A stretch of 64,000 bases of DNA from Yersinia canariae. Lineage in GTDB: Bacteria > Pseudomonadota > Gammaproteobacteria > Enterobacterales > Enterobacteriaceae. This document shows positions 51,327 to 60,657 of the stretch, piece after piece. The translations under genes were made by a program, and so were the position numbers. The notes below the pieces were generated by a model. That model made no database searches. It saw nothing but the letters and a program-made list of their open reading frames with translations, and was not told where the DNA came from. Numbering within the stretch: position 1 is the stretch's first letter; every line of letters begins with the position of its first letter. The stretch lies in the NCBI RefSeq assembly GCF_009831415.1, contig NZ_CP043727.1:124001-188000 (forward strand), in the 5' to 3' direction.

Positions 51327-54014
51327 TTACCGGCGGCAACTGCCTGTTATATTGATAATATCTTGTTCAGTATCTTGGTGAGCAAAATTATAAGGTAATT
51401 CGCACTGCTCATTGCTGTTTTCACCCCAACGAACATAAAGCGAACCTTTATTATCTTTCACTCGTGCATAGATCTGATTCCCCTGGCCCACCATACCGAC
51501 AATTTCATCTTTGCTATTATAAACATCAGCGCCCAAGGGTAATCCTTCACCATCAGCAGTTTGGGTTTGAATTAATACCGCATAGCCGGTCAAGGTTTCG
51601 AATTTCACTTTCACAGCGGCCCCAGCATAAGGAACCACGCGCCCCTGATTTTCTTTCAGCTCCGTATTGCGATTAATTCCTTTAGTATCCAAACCGACTG
51701 TATTGTAATTATAAGGTGTTAATGACGGCACCAGAGCAAAGCCATTATTATCAATCCTCGCCCCTTGTGCATTTCGCACTGTTGCACCTTGAGCGCCATC
51801 AGCTTCAATTAAACCGAAAGTGTCGCCCAAATAAGGCCCCAGTGTGACACCTTTACTGTGGATAACAGCAGCTCCGCGAGCACCAGCCCCATATTGGGTA
51901 TAGTTATTGCCACGAGAATAGCTGCCATTGACGGTAGCATTAGGGAATTGCTTCTGCACATTTGCCCCCCAACTATTTGAGCTACCGCTGATATTACTAT
52001 CGTCATAACCTGCATTTACTGAATAATTTAAAGTATTACGTTCACCGGCGGTGCCTGATAATGACGTCTGATAGTTATTGCCACTTTTCGGATTGCGGTT
52101 GGCAGACATGGATAAGTATTGATTCCTGCTGCCAATATTCAGTGGAATAGACACGGTCAATGACGCGATATTTTCGGTATTACCGTAGCGCGTTGTTGTC
52201 ATTGTTTCGTCCGTATCATCCGTATCCCAACCAAACTGGGTTGAGGTATAAATTGTGCGCTGGCGGCTCAGTGCCACGTTATAGCTAATATCTTTATAAC
52301 TATTTGAATAGTTTAGCTGTAACTGCGTATCTCTTTGTGTGTCGTTATAATAATCACTGGTCGACGCTGAGGCTGAAAGTTGCCCATAACCACTCAGAGT
52401 TTGGTTTATTGTGGTGGTAAATTGGCTACGTTGTTTATATGTTGATGAATCCCAGGTTCCGCCATTCTTTTGCACTGAACGCACACCAAATACATCATTT
52501 AAATCACGATACCCTTTTGTGGAATAGCGATATCCAGCCAGCGAGAATGAAGTGCCAGTTTCATTAAATGTCTGGCTATAGGTGGCTTGCATCCGCCAAC
52601 CATCTTGAGTTTTATTATCTTCAACTTTGGCGTGGGAATAGGTGGTATTAAGGCCAAACGCGCCAACCGGCGTACCTAATACTCCCCCCAAAAGTAATGC
52701 CGTATAATCTTGCGCTAAACGAAGGCCACTGTTGGCAGTTAATTGATTTGTAAGACCGCGCTCATAGGTAAAATCAGTGAAATAGCTGTCAATATTGGTG
52801 AAGTCACGTGATTCCCCAACCACTGCATTATAACGGCTTACACCAGGGCGCATTGAATCCGGCACGGCACTGAAAGGCACAGTAAATGTCGAACGGCTAC
52901 CATTAGCCTCTATAACTTCAACATTAAGGTCACCCTGGCTGGTGGTGCTGTATAAATCGTTAATAACGAATGGGCCAGGGGCAACATTAGTTTCATATAT
53001 TTCACGCCCATTCTGGCGAATAACGACCCGCGCATTACTGGTGGCAACACCACGGACTTCAGGGGCAAAACCGCGCATCGATTGTGGCCACATACGCTGG
53101 TCAGTAGCCATTTTGACACCACGAAATGACATCGTGCCAAATAAGGTACTGTCGGTGAAGGTTTCACCCAGCGTTAATTGGCTATCCAATGATGAGATAG
53201 GGCGTTGCACATAAGTGCGGATATTATTCCATTGAGTATCGCTGTTATTATTGTTACTGGCATAACGCACATTTGATTGCTGACGTAATTGCCACAATCC
53301 GAGATTGAGGCCACTTTTTAAGCCAACAAAACCATAGTCAGATGTATTATTTTGCTGAGATTGCGTATCGCTACGATAAAAGTTAGCGCTGTAGTTAACG
53401 AATGCGAGTTTTTCACCTTCCACCCACTCAGCACGGTCAATATAGTCCCGAGGCCGTTTTTGTAATAATGCTTGGGGAATAGACAGTTCCAAGCGCAGTT
53501 TGGCCTGGTCGAAATTAAAAGACGCGCCTTTGACGCGCTCCGCTAATGGTACGCATTTCTCGGTGGCAGAAGATATGGTATCCGCAGATGTAATATCCGC
53601 AGATTCTGAGGGTATGGATTCACCCTCAGTGGTATTAGATTCTTTCGGTGAGGTAGTATTTTTATTGGCCAGCTCAACGCCAGCCGCAGTTAATAGCTCA
53701 TCACTCAGGCAGGGAAATACTTCCGACGAATCGGCATTCTTAATAAACTGAACTGTGGTGCGTTTGAATGGTTTGTTATTAACCAGGATATCTACAGCAT
53801 CGTAATTTCCCGGTGTGACAGAATTCTCTTTATTCAGTTGATTCAAACCGGAAGCAAAATTTGTTCCTAAAAAAAGTGATTCATCAAATTCGAGATTTTG
53901 TGGCTCTTCCTGAGCCGAAACAGTATCGACATATAAAATCAAAGTTATACACAGCGTTAATGCTTTTTTACGGCCAGAGAACTTCTTTTTTAGAACGACT
54001 TGTGAAAGCCCCAT
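51327..54014 (-). CDS. Outer-membrane fimbrial usher
   Basis: This 895-residue PapC/FimD-family usher is the outer-membrane pore that assembles the fimbria. A signal peptide ends near residue 34 (TVSAQ). The N-terminal chaperone-binding domain (35-170), the 24-strand barrel, plug (FINDLYSTTSQGDLNVEVIEANGS) and C-terminal domains (VRWGENSNEQCELPY) are all present. Between Cys102 and Cys154 the N-terminal domain carries a Ser/Thr/Glu-rich insertion (about residues 117-152) longer than in FimD. It starts 25 bases after the first chaperone gene. Confidence 0.93.
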   Translation of the reverse strand: MGLSQVVLKKKFSGRKKALTLCITLILYVDTVSAQEEPQNLEFDESLFLGTNFASGLNQLNKENSVTPGNYDAVDILVNNKPFKRTTVQFIKNADSSEVFPCLSDELLTAAGVELANKNTTSPKESNTTEGESIPSESADITSADTISSATEKCVPLAERVKGASFNFDQAKLRLELSIPQALLQKRPRDYIDRAEWVEGEKLAFVNYSANFYRSDTQSQQNNTSDYGFVGLKSGLNLGLWQLRQQSNVRYASNNNNSDTQWNNIRTYVQRPISSLDSQLTLGETFTDSTLFGTMSFRGVKMATDQRMWPQSMRGFAPEVRGVATSNARVVIRQNGREIYETNVAPGPFVINDLYSTTSQGDLNVEVIEANGSRSTFTVPFSAVPDSMRPGVSRYNAVVGESRDFTNIDSYFTDFTYERGLTNQLTANSGLRLAQDYTALLLGGVLGTPVGAFGLNTTYSHAKVEDNKTQDGWRMQATYSQTFNETGTSFSLAGYRYSTKGYRDLNDVFGVRSVQKNGGTWDSSTYKQRSQFTTTINQTLSGYGQLSASASTSDYYNDTQRDTQLQLNYSNSYKDISYNVALSRQRTIYTSTQFGWDTDDTDETMTTTRYGNTENIASLTVSIPLNIGSRNQYLSMSANRNPKSGNNYQTSLSGTAGERNTLNYSVNAGYDDSNISGSSNSWGANVQKQFPNATVNGSYSRGNNYTQYGAGARGAAVIHSKGVTLGPYLGDTFGLIEADGAQGATVRNAQGARIDNNGFALVPSLTPYNYNTVGLDTKGINRNTELKENQGRVVPYAGAAVKVKFETLTGYAVLIQTQTADGEGLPLGADVYNSKDEIVGMVGQGNQIYARVKDNKGSLYVRWGENSNEQCELPYNFAHQDTEQDIINITGSCRR

Positions 54015-54038
54015 AAATATTCCTTCGCCGGAAAGCCA

Positions 54039-54767
54039 CTACTGAGTTTTATAGCTACCGGTATCCTGCCCACCGAAATCATTTACCAACAGGAAGTTAA
54101 CAATAGCATTTGAAGGTGCAGATGAATTTGGGATAACCCATTGAATCTGAGACATTGGAGGGATCATCTCTGATTTCATTTTGAGTTTTTTACCCCCCCC
54201 AACGACTTCACCACTGGCTATGGTGGCATAGAATCCTGTTGGGTTTTTACCCGTAACAACAACATCTTTACCTTGTTGGCGTACATTAAAAGTCAGTGCA
54301 CTGGAGACTTGGTCAACACGGCCCGTAATATTTTCAGGGCGATAGAACACTTTAATGCGATTGCGCATCAACACTAACATTTTATTATTCTTTTCTGCTT
54401 TATTTACCGGCGGAACCTGTAAAAAATTAAGGTAGAACACGGATTCTCTATCCGTCGGCAAACCACTACCGGTATATTTCAGCCGTAATGTTTGACCTGC
54501 ATTCGCTTCAATACGGAAAAAAGGCGGAGTAACAATAAACGGTGCTTTCCCTGTCTCTGGTGTTGACTGAGCATCACCACTGTCTAGCCAGACTTGGACA
54601 GCATTAGGAAAGTTATCTTTATTCGTTAATTGGACACTGTGCTCTTTTTCTCCTGCCGCATATATAATTCGGCTGCCACTCATGACTACACTGGCATTAG
54701 CAAAAGATATACCCATAAGAATTAATAAAGTGATAAGCAGATAACGGTAGCCATTTATATTAAGCAT
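54039..54767 (-). CDS. Fimbrial periplasmic chaperone (first chaperone of the operon)
   Basis: This 242-residue PapD-like chaperone has a signal peptide of about 25 residues ending SFANA. SGSRIIYAAGEKEHSVQLTN begins domain 1; LRLKYTG and the subunit-binding strand MLVLMRNRIKVFYRPENI follow, with a short F1-G1 loop (FGS type). It folds pilin subunits by donor-strand complementation. GGAA and AGGAAA stretches precede the ATG. It lies downstream of the pilin gene, from which it is separated by an ERIC element, and just upstream of the usher gene. Confidence 0.92.
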   Translation of the reverse strand: MLNINGYRYLLITLLILMGISFANASVVMSGSRIIYAAGEKEHSVQLTNKDNFPNAVQVWLDSGDAQSTPETGKAPFIVTPPFFRIEANAGQTLRLKYTGSGLPTDRESVFYLNFLQVPPVNKAEKNNKMLVLMRNRIKVFYRPENITGRVDQVSSALTFNVRQQGKDVVVTGKNPTGFYATIASGEVVGGGKKLKMKSEMIPPMSQIQWVIPNSSAPSNAIVNFLLVNDFGGQDTGSYKTQ

Positions 54768-54810
54768 GATGGGAATATCCTCTGAAGGAAACGGGTGGAA
54801 TAGTTAAACT

Positions 54811-54924
54811 TTTTGAACTAGAAGTTGTAGGGGTTAGCTGTGTCATCACCCAAATGGCTTACCGGAGTAATTTCATTGAGCTCAACTTGCTGCCACCTAC
54901 AACTCCAATTACTTAAAGTATATC
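54811..54924. repeat. ERIC-type repeat between pilin and chaperone genes
   Basis: A palindromic element of about 114 bases has outer arms AGTTGTAGG (54823-54831) and CCTACAACT (54896-54904). Internal blocks GTTAGCTGTGT, TCACCCAA and CAACTTGCTGCC, and an outer AATTACTT-AAAGTATA, follow the order of the yersinial ERIC consensus with substitutions. Edges are approximate. It is transcribed within the fimbrial operon. Confidence 0.7.
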
Positions 54925-54943
54925 CTATCCTACGATACTGATA

Positions 54944-55474
54944 TTAGAGGTAGGAAACTGCATATTGTACAGAGGCGATCACAGAACCAGGGCCAGCTTG
55001 ACCGGTTGCAAAATACTGCACCGCAAAATCATGCTCAGCTGCTGTATCACCTGCTTTTAACACGATACCATCTTGTGCCACGCCGCTATTCAAATCGATA
55101 CCTGCTGTGGTTACTGCATCTTTCAGTAATTGAAGCTCAACATTTGCCGCTGTGCCACTGTTTTTTAAGTTGCCGGAAGTTGTTACTTGGTTACCAACGA
55201 AAACAGTTTTGATATTAATATCATCAGTACTTGTTGTGCAGCCAGATACACCCAGAGTAAAGGTTGTTTTACCTGCAGTTTTACCAGAAGCATCTAAATC
55301 GCCACTTGATACTGTTGGCAATAATACTGTTGGGTTTGCGTCAAGGCCGTTGACGGTAACAGAACAAGTTTGTGCTGTGACTTCCCCTTGGAAAGTAATT
55401 GTATTATTGCTGGCGGCCATTGCTACAGTTGTAGATGCTGCGAATAATGCCATAGCCAAAGTAATCTTATTCAT
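54944..55474 (-). CDS. Major fimbrial subunit (type 1-like pilin)
   Basis: This 176-residue exported pilin has a signal peptide of about 20 residues (ending VAMAA), the N-terminal donor strand NTITFQGEVTAQTC, the disulfide pair in AQTCSVTV and GVSGCTTS, and a C-terminal YAVSYL beta zipper. It is the first gene of the operon and should be the most abundant product. AAT-rich sequence with GGAG ahead of the ATG gives the ribosome site. It polymerises outside the cell through the usher. Confidence 0.92.
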   Translation of the reverse strand: MNKITLAMALFAASTTVAMAASNNTITFQGEVTAQTCSVTVNGLDANPTVLLPTVSSGDLDASGKTAGKTTFTLGVSGCTTSTDDINIKTVFVGNQVTTSGNLKNSGTAANVELQLLKDAVTTAGIDLNSGVAQDGIVLKAGDTAAEHDFAVQYFATGQAGPGSVIASVQYAVSYL

Positions 55475-56091
55475 TTAAAACTCCAATATAATAATTAGAA
55501 ATTGGTCAAACGCTCGTTGCATTCAAATGCGGATGAGTATTTAACTTAATAAATATGAAGTGGGTTAATGACTATATGTGCGAATATTATTCGATTATAC
55601 TCGTCAGCTTTCCACATGGTGTTGTTTCATTAAAGTAATTTGGTAGCCATTATTCCGACTGCGTCCATTACTTGATGATGAGATAATATAGAAAGTAATG
55701 CTTGCTGCACATAAGATAAACAAACCAATGTTTGTGGGAAAATTCCTATAATAATTAAATTATATCTTAAATTAATCTAAGTGATTGTATTTAAATGAAT
55801 TGTTTTTAAAATAAAAAACGACTAATGAGATCTTTCTTGTTGTTTTTATTGGGAATTTGTTTTCATCGTGTTTTTCTCGCGTTTTAAGATGACTAGAGAA
55901 TGTTATTTCATGCTCAGTTTGTAAAGTTAAGTCGGTATTTTGTATGGATATAATTTATGGGTGTCTTGAGTGCTGGGAATATTAATGTTCTTTTAAAGAA
56001 GAATGACTCTGCGATACATATTGAGGCAGTAATAAATAGATAGGCAGAAGATAGGTTATTTGCGCCGCCGGTAAGGTGGCGCATGACTAAC
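55475..56091. other. AT-rich intergenic region upstream of the fimbrial operon
   Basis: About 617 bases of AT-rich sequence between the pilin gene and ppiC hold the fimbrial promoter. I saw no long inverted repeats that would mark an invertible phase switch and no recombinase gene nearby. A 71-codon minus-strand frame (55914-56129) runs across the ppiC end and is not supported. A hairpin at 56061-56083 (TGCGCC / GGCGCA) lies just past the ppiC stop and may end ppiC. Confidence 0.5.
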
Positions 56092-56373
56092 TTAATTACG
56101 ATATAAAACTTTAATAATATGATAACCAAACTGAGTTTTTACCGGGCCATAAGGTTGCAGCAATTCGCAGCTGAATACGGCTTTATCGAATGCCGGGACC
56201 ATATCCCCTTTATTGAACTCACCCAGATCGCCGCCATTACGTTTTGACGGGCAGTTAGAGAACTTTTTCGCTAACTCTTGGAAATTTGCACCGTTATTCA
56301 ACTGTGCCAGAATATCGTTTGCCTGCTTTTCATCATCAACCAGGATGTGCAGTGCAGAAGCTTTGTTTGCCAT
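56092..56373 (-). CDS. ppiC: Parvulin-type peptidyl-prolyl cis-trans isomerase PpiC
   Basis: This 93-residue single-domain parvulin has [18 protein letters not shown], the core [13 protein letters not shown] and the C-terminal [12 protein letters not shown], the same length and pattern as E. coli PpiC. It is cytoplasmic with no signal peptide. The frame opens 19 codons further upstream, but the ATG at 56371-56373 gives the family start MANK. In E. coli it lies next to ilvC; here the fimbrial operon separates them. Confidence 0.95.
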   Translation of the reverse strand: MANKASALHILVDDEKQANDILAQLNNGANFQELAKKFSNCPSKRNGGDLGEFNKGDMVPAFDKAVFSCELLQPYGPVKTQFGYHIIKVLYRN

Positions 56374-56586
56374 AGTAACAATCACCACCAATTTATTGGG
56401 TAGGGTTATTTGAACGAATATTATCTTCAAGGGAGCCTTGAAGCGCGCCAGTGTAACGTATTTTAGTCATGATGGGGCCACGCTGGTCAGCGTTTTACAA
56501 ATCAAAAGATGGTCACTGTTTTTTTTCAGCAGTCGCTTTCTGCTACAATCCTGTTCCCCCGTTTATCTACAGAGCTTCCGAGTGCT

Positions 56587-58611
56587 ATGCGATTAAACCC
56601 CAGCCAACAACAAGCTGTCGAATTCGTCACCGGGCCCTGCCTGGTGTTGGCCGGTGCGGGATCGGGCAAAACCCGAGTCATCACCAATAAGATTGCGCAC
56701 CTGATCCGCCAATGTGGCTATCAGCCAAAACATATTGCAGCGGTAACCTTTACCAATAAAGCCGCCCGCGAGATGAAAGAACGCGTGGCTCAGACTTTAG
56801 GGCGCAAAGAAGCACGGGGTTTGATGATTGCGACATTCCATACTTTGGGGTTGGAAATCATCAAAAAAGAGTACAAAGCGCTGGGGATGAAATCTAATTT
56901 CTCACTGTTTGATGCGCAGGACCAATTGGGTCTATTGAAAGATTTAACCCACAAATGGTTGGAAGACGATAAAACGTTACTGCAACAGTTGATATCCCAG
57001 ATCTCAAATTGGAAAAATGATCTTCTTGATCCAGCCGCTGCGGCAGCACTGGCACGATCTGAGCGCGATAAATTGTTTGTCCATTGCTATGGCTTGTATG
57101 ACGCCCATTTAAAAGCATGCAATGTTCTGGATTTCGATGACCTTATCTCCCTGCCAACGTTGTTGCTGCAAAATGATCTGGAAGTGCGAGAGCGTTGGCA
57201 AAATCGGCTGCGCTACTTATTAGTAGATGAATACCAAGATACCAATACCAGCCAGTATCATATGGTTAAGCTGCTGGTAGGTAGCCGGGCGCGTTTTACC
57301 GTAGTGGGTGATGATGACCAATCCATCTATTCATGGCGCGGTGCGCGACCACAGAACTTAGTTTTGCTGAATGAAGATTTCCCTCAGTTGCAGGTGATTA
57401 AGCTGGAGCAGAACTACCGCTCTTCGGGCCGAATTCTGAAAGCAGCGAATATCTTGATCGCCAATAACCCCCATGTTTTTGAAAAAAGGCTATTTTCTGA
57501 GTTGGGTTATGGTGATGAGCTCAAAGTGATTACCGCTAATAATGAAGATCATGAAGCTGAACGAGTGGTCGGGGAGCTGATTGCCCACCATTTTGTGAAA
57601 AAAACGCAATACAGCGATTATGCCATTTTGTATCGCGGTAACCATCAGTCACGGTTATTTGAAAAGCTGCTGATGCAGAACCGCATTCCATATCGTATCT
57701 CTGGCGGAGATTCATTTTTCTCGCGTCCAGAAATCAAAGATTTACTGGCTTATTTGCGGGTATTGACCAATCAGGATGATGACAGCGCATTCTTACGTAT
57801 TGTGAATACTCCTAAGCGCGAGATTGGTTCTGCGACAATTCAAAAGCTGGGTGAATGGGCTAATGTGCGTAATAAAAGTCTGTTTCGCGCCAGTTTTGAT
57901 TTAGGGCTAGGCGAGCATCTGAAGGGGCGCGGTCTGGAGTCATTACAGCGTTTTACTCATTGGATGGACGGCATTATCCGGTTAGTGGAACGTGAACCGG
58001 TGGCGGCAGTACGGGATTTGATCCACGGTATTGATTATGAAAGCTGGCTGTTCGAAACCTCTCCTAGCCCGAAAGCGGCTGAAATGCGGATGAAAAACGT
58101 CAATTTATTATTCAGTTGGATGACCGAAATGTTAGAAGGGTCAGAACTGAATGAACCGATGACGCTGACTCAGGTTGTTACGCGCTTTACCCTGCGCGAT
58201 ATGATGGAACGTGGGGAAAGTGATGAAGAGCTGGATCAAGTTCAACTAATGACGCTGCATGCTTCAAAAGGATTGGAATTCCCTTACGTATTTTTGGTTG
58301 GCATGGAAGAGGGCTTGCTGCCACACCAAAGCAGCATTGACGAAGACAATGTCGATGAAGAGCGGCGGCTGGCATATGTGGGTATCACCCGTGCTCAGCG
58401 CGAACTGTTTTTCACCTTATGCAAAGAGCGGCGTCAGTATGGTGAATTGATTCGGCCAGAACCTAGCCGTTTCTTGATGGAATTGCCGCAAGACGATCTC
58501 AAATGGGAAAACGAACGCAAAGCGGTTAGCCCAGAAGAGCGGATGCAAAAAGGCCAGAGTCATCTGGCCAATATTCGAGAACAATTAGCGAAAGCTAAAA
58601 AGCCTCAGTAA
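56587..58611 (+). CDS. rep: ATP-dependent DNA helicase Rep
   Basis: This 674-residue SF1A 3'-5' helicase helps replication forks pass DNA-bound proteins. Walker A is GAGSGKTRV (about residue 22), followed by motif [10 protein letters not shown], motif [17 protein letters not shown], motif [12 protein letters not shown], motif [13 protein letters not shown] and motif VI VGITRAQ. The length equals E. coli Rep (673). The ATG at 56587 is chosen from the family start [11 protein letters not shown]; the frame extends 26 codons further upstream. It is convergent with the polygalacturonase gene. Confidence 0.97.
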   Translation: MRLNPSQQQAVEFVTGPCLVLAGAGSGKTRVITNKIAHLIRQCGYQPKHIAAVTFTNKAAREMKERVAQTLGRKEARGLMIATFHTLGLEIIKKEYKALGMKSNFSLFDAQDQLGLLKDLTHKWLEDDKTLLQQLISQISNWKNDLLDPAAAAALARSERDKLFVHCYGLYDAHLKACNVLDFDDLISLPTLLLQNDLEVRERWQNRLRYLLVDEYQDTNTSQYHMVKLLVGSRARFTVVGDDDQSIYSWRGARPQNLVLLNEDFPQLQVIKLEQNYRSSGRILKAANILIANNPHVFEKRLFSELGYGDELKVITANNEDHEAERVVGELIAHHFVKKTQYSDYAILYRGNHQSRLFEKLLMQNRIPYRISGGDSFFSRPEIKDLLAYLRVLTNQDDDSAFLRIVNTPKREIGSATIQKLGEWANVRNKSLFRASFDLGLGEHLKGRGLESLQRFTHWMDGIIRLVEREPVAAVRDLIHGIDYESWLFETSPSPKAAEMRMKNVNLLFSWMTEMLEGSELNEPMTLTQVVTRFTLRDMMERGESDEELDQVQLMTLHASKGLEFPYVFLVGMEEGLLPHQSSIDEDNVDEERRLAYVGITRAQRELFFTLCKERRQYGELIRPEPSRFLMELPQDDLKWENERKAVSPEERMQKGQSHLANIREQLAKAKKPQ

Positions 58612-58628
58612 ATGTGAAAAACCAACAG

Positions 58629-58663
58629 TGGGCAGGTTTTGCTAACGGCACAGCACCTGCCCA
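58629..58663. terminator. Hairpin between convergent rep and polygalacturonase genes
   Basis: A perfect 9-base-pair inverted repeat, TGGGCAGGT and ACCTGCCCA, has a 17-base loop. A TTTTT follows at some distance on the minus strand. It probably terminates the minus-strand gene and perhaps rep. Confidence 0.6.
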
Positions 58664-58674
58664 TCCGCGACTCA

Positions 58675-60501
58675 TTAAGGTGCGACAGCTTTACCATCAA
58701 CCTTGACGTTTTTCACATCGCTGAAGTGCCATGGTGTTTCGCCCCGCAACTCAGTGAAAGTCACTTTATTAAATTCACTATCACGTAAGTCACTGATTGC
58801 AGTCGGTGTGACATTATTAAACTGCACATTATTAAAATGTACCAACCGGTGCCAGGCTTTATTCGCGGTATCCCCTTTGATTTCAATAGATGCATTTTTG
58901 CCGGTTGTATTATCCACAGTTATATTTTTTACTGTGAAATCATAGAACTGAGCAGGAACTTTGGCTGGTGGATAATCAATGTTGGCATTACTGTCAGCAT
59001 AATCCAGAGTCATCACCATCACTTGTTTCGCCAGATCCCGCATGGCATTATTGCGGAAAATCACATTGCGGGCACCCCCACCAATAGTGCTGGTGCTCTT
59101 GGCCCGCAGGCCGATGTCAGTCAGGTACATCACATTATTTTCGGCCAGAATATCCTCAATCCAGGCACCTGTATGACTACCCGTGACCACTGCACCGTGG
59201 CCCATTCGGAAATAGTTATTAAATAACCATGCGCCTTTCATTGGCTCTTGCTCTTGAGCCTTCTCCCCAGTGCCAGCCGCAAAATTGATGCAGTCATCGC
59301 CGGTATCAAAGAAGTTATTAAAGACCATAACATTCTGACTGTTACCGAACTCAATGCCGTCACCATTATTTGCATCATAGGTTTGGTGAATTAATCCATT
59401 GGCAACAACATTATGGTTTTCCAGATTCATAATGCCGTGGAAAGCCGGGTTACGCACAGTAAAACCGGCCAGATACACGTTTTCTACTCCGCGTAATGTC
59501 ATTAAGCTGGAACGGCGTTGCCCGTAGGCATTTTTCAAATCCATACCATCGGAAACAGCCTTTTCAACCTGGTTTTTGGCTAAGATGCCATCTTCATGCA
59601 CTTTACTATTTTTGCTGGCGACATATTGTGGCAATGAGCGGCCTAACTCATCAGTAATGTCGGGGGTTTTGGCGCGCAACCAACCATTTCCATCAATGAC
59701 CCCAGAACCAGTAATTCGAATATTGCGGAATGTGCCGGGTTTGCTGTTATTGGGATCGATGGCATTGATCAGTGATGCTGGGCGCTCAATGGTGGAATAA
59801 GGGTAAAGGCGGTAACCGGCGGGGTAATCATCAGGATTTTCTGAACCGAGCAGTGTTGCGCCCGCTTGCAGATTGAGGGTCATATCACTTTTCAGCCAAA
59901 GTGCGCCACTTTTGTAAGTGCCGGAGGGGATTTCAACCCGGCAACCCGGTTTGCAGCTATCAATGGCTTGCTGTATAGCCTTAGTATTCAATGTCTTGCC
60001 ATCATCGATAGCACCGAAGTCACGAACATTTATAATCTGCGGTTTAGCACTGGTTTTGACTGTGATGGGCTTGCTGGCAGCAGATAAAGACCCATCCGCG
60101 TATTGTGCTTTCACTGTAAATTGGTAGCTGGTTTCAGGTTTCAGGTTCGTGGCCGTAAAATTCTGCATCACGATTTTATGCTGGAAGTTATCTTTATCAT
60201 TGGCATAAAAGTTATCGATATAGGGCTTGGCGGGGGAGAACTTATCATTGTTATCACTGGCTTTACCTAACAATTTTCCCGCAGAGAAAATCTGATAATC
60301 GACAATTTTGCGGGTATCTTCTGGCGCTTTCCACACCAGAACAATACTGCTCTCATCATAGGCGAGAGTAGGAACTTGCAGTTGCTGAGGAGCATCGGAG
60401 CTATTTGATTTTGCTGCCATTACTATAGGGCTACTCACCATTAGGCTGGTAATCATCACTAACATACTGGTGGTACATGGACGTCGAAGCTGTTCTTGCA
60501 T
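58675..60501 (-). CDS. Exo-polygalacturonase (glycoside hydrolase family 28) with fibronectin-III domain
   Basis: This 608-residue exported enzyme digests polygalacturonate from chain ends. The N-terminal signal peptide ends near residue 29 (PIVMA), followed by a fibronectin-III-like domain (about 40-150) and a right-handed beta-helix GH28 domain. Active-site motifs are NGDGIEFGNS, DTGDDCINFAAG with the catalytic Asp residues, GHGAVVTGSHTG with the catalytic His, and IGLRAKS. The length and domain order match the structurally known Y. enterocolitica GH28 exo-enzyme. KdgR-like boxes lie upstream. It probably acts in the periplasm on pectic oligomers. Confidence 0.93.
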   Translation of the reverse strand: MQEQLRRPCTTSMLVMITSLMVSSPIVMAAKSNSSDAPQQLQVPTLAYDESSIVLVWKAPEDTRKIVDYQIFSAGKLLGKASDNNDKFSPAKPYIDNFYANDKDNFQHKIVMQNFTATNLKPETSYQFTVKAQYADGSLSAASKPITVKTSAKPQIINVRDFGAIDDGKTLNTKAIQQAIDSCKPGCRVEIPSGTYKSGALWLKSDMTLNLQAGATLLGSENPDDYPAGYRLYPYSTIERPASLINAIDPNNSKPGTFRNIRITGSGVIDGNGWLRAKTPDITDELGRSLPQYVASKNSKVHEDGILAKNQVEKAVSDGMDLKNAYGQRRSSLMTLRGVENVYLAGFTVRNPAFHGIMNLENHNVVANGLIHQTYDANNGDGIEFGNSQNVMVFNNFFDTGDDCINFAAGTGEKAQEQEPMKGAWLFNNYFRMGHGAVVTGSHTGAWIEDILAENNVMYLTDIGLRAKSTSTIGGGARNVIFRNNAMRDLAKQVMVMTLDYADSNANIDYPPAKVPAQFYDFTVKNITVDNTTGKNASIEIKGDTANKAWHRLVHFNNVQFNNVTPTAISDLRDSEFNKVTFTELRGETPWHFSDVKNVKVDGKAVAP

Positions 60502-60518
60502 TATTATCCCTTTTCAAT

Positions 60519-60563
60519 AAAGAAACAGTGTTTTATAAAAATACATACAATGTTTCTTTTTTA
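60519..60563. promoter_or_regulatory. Two KdgR-like boxes upstream of the polygalacturonase gene
   Basis: AAAGAAACAGTGTTTTAT (60519-60536) is a near-palindrome with the GAAA...TTTT core. On the opposite strand, AAAAAAGAAACATTGTATGT (60544-60563) has the AAGAAACATTGT core of KdgR sites. Both sit 18-62 bases upstream of the start codon. KdgR repression of pectinolysis genes is established in enterobacteria; the assignment here is by consensus recall. Confidence 0.6.
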
Positions 60564-60627
60564 AACTGAGGATGATCACAATCTGATAGTTTTATGAGGA
60601 ATTACAGTGGGAATAATAAGAAGTGAA

Positions 60628-60643
60628 GGCGACCAAGGTCGCC
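60628..60643 (-). terminator. Hairpin downstream of gppA
   Basis: The stem GGCGAC / GTCGCC with a 4-base loop lies 15 bases past the gppA stop. A T-rich but interrupted tail follows on the minus strand. It is a plausible terminator of rhlB-gppA. Confidence 0.6.
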
Positions 60644-60657
60644 CAACTGCAAAGAAT

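Noticed and set aside
55475..56091. Possible invertible phase-variation switch ahead of the pilin gene
   Set aside because: No pair of inverted repeats long enough for a recombinase and no fim-type recombinase gene was found in the window.
55914..56129. 71-codon minus-strand frame after ppiC
   Set aside because: It overlaps the ppiC 3' end, has no ribosome site, and its composition is that of AT-rich intergenic DNA.
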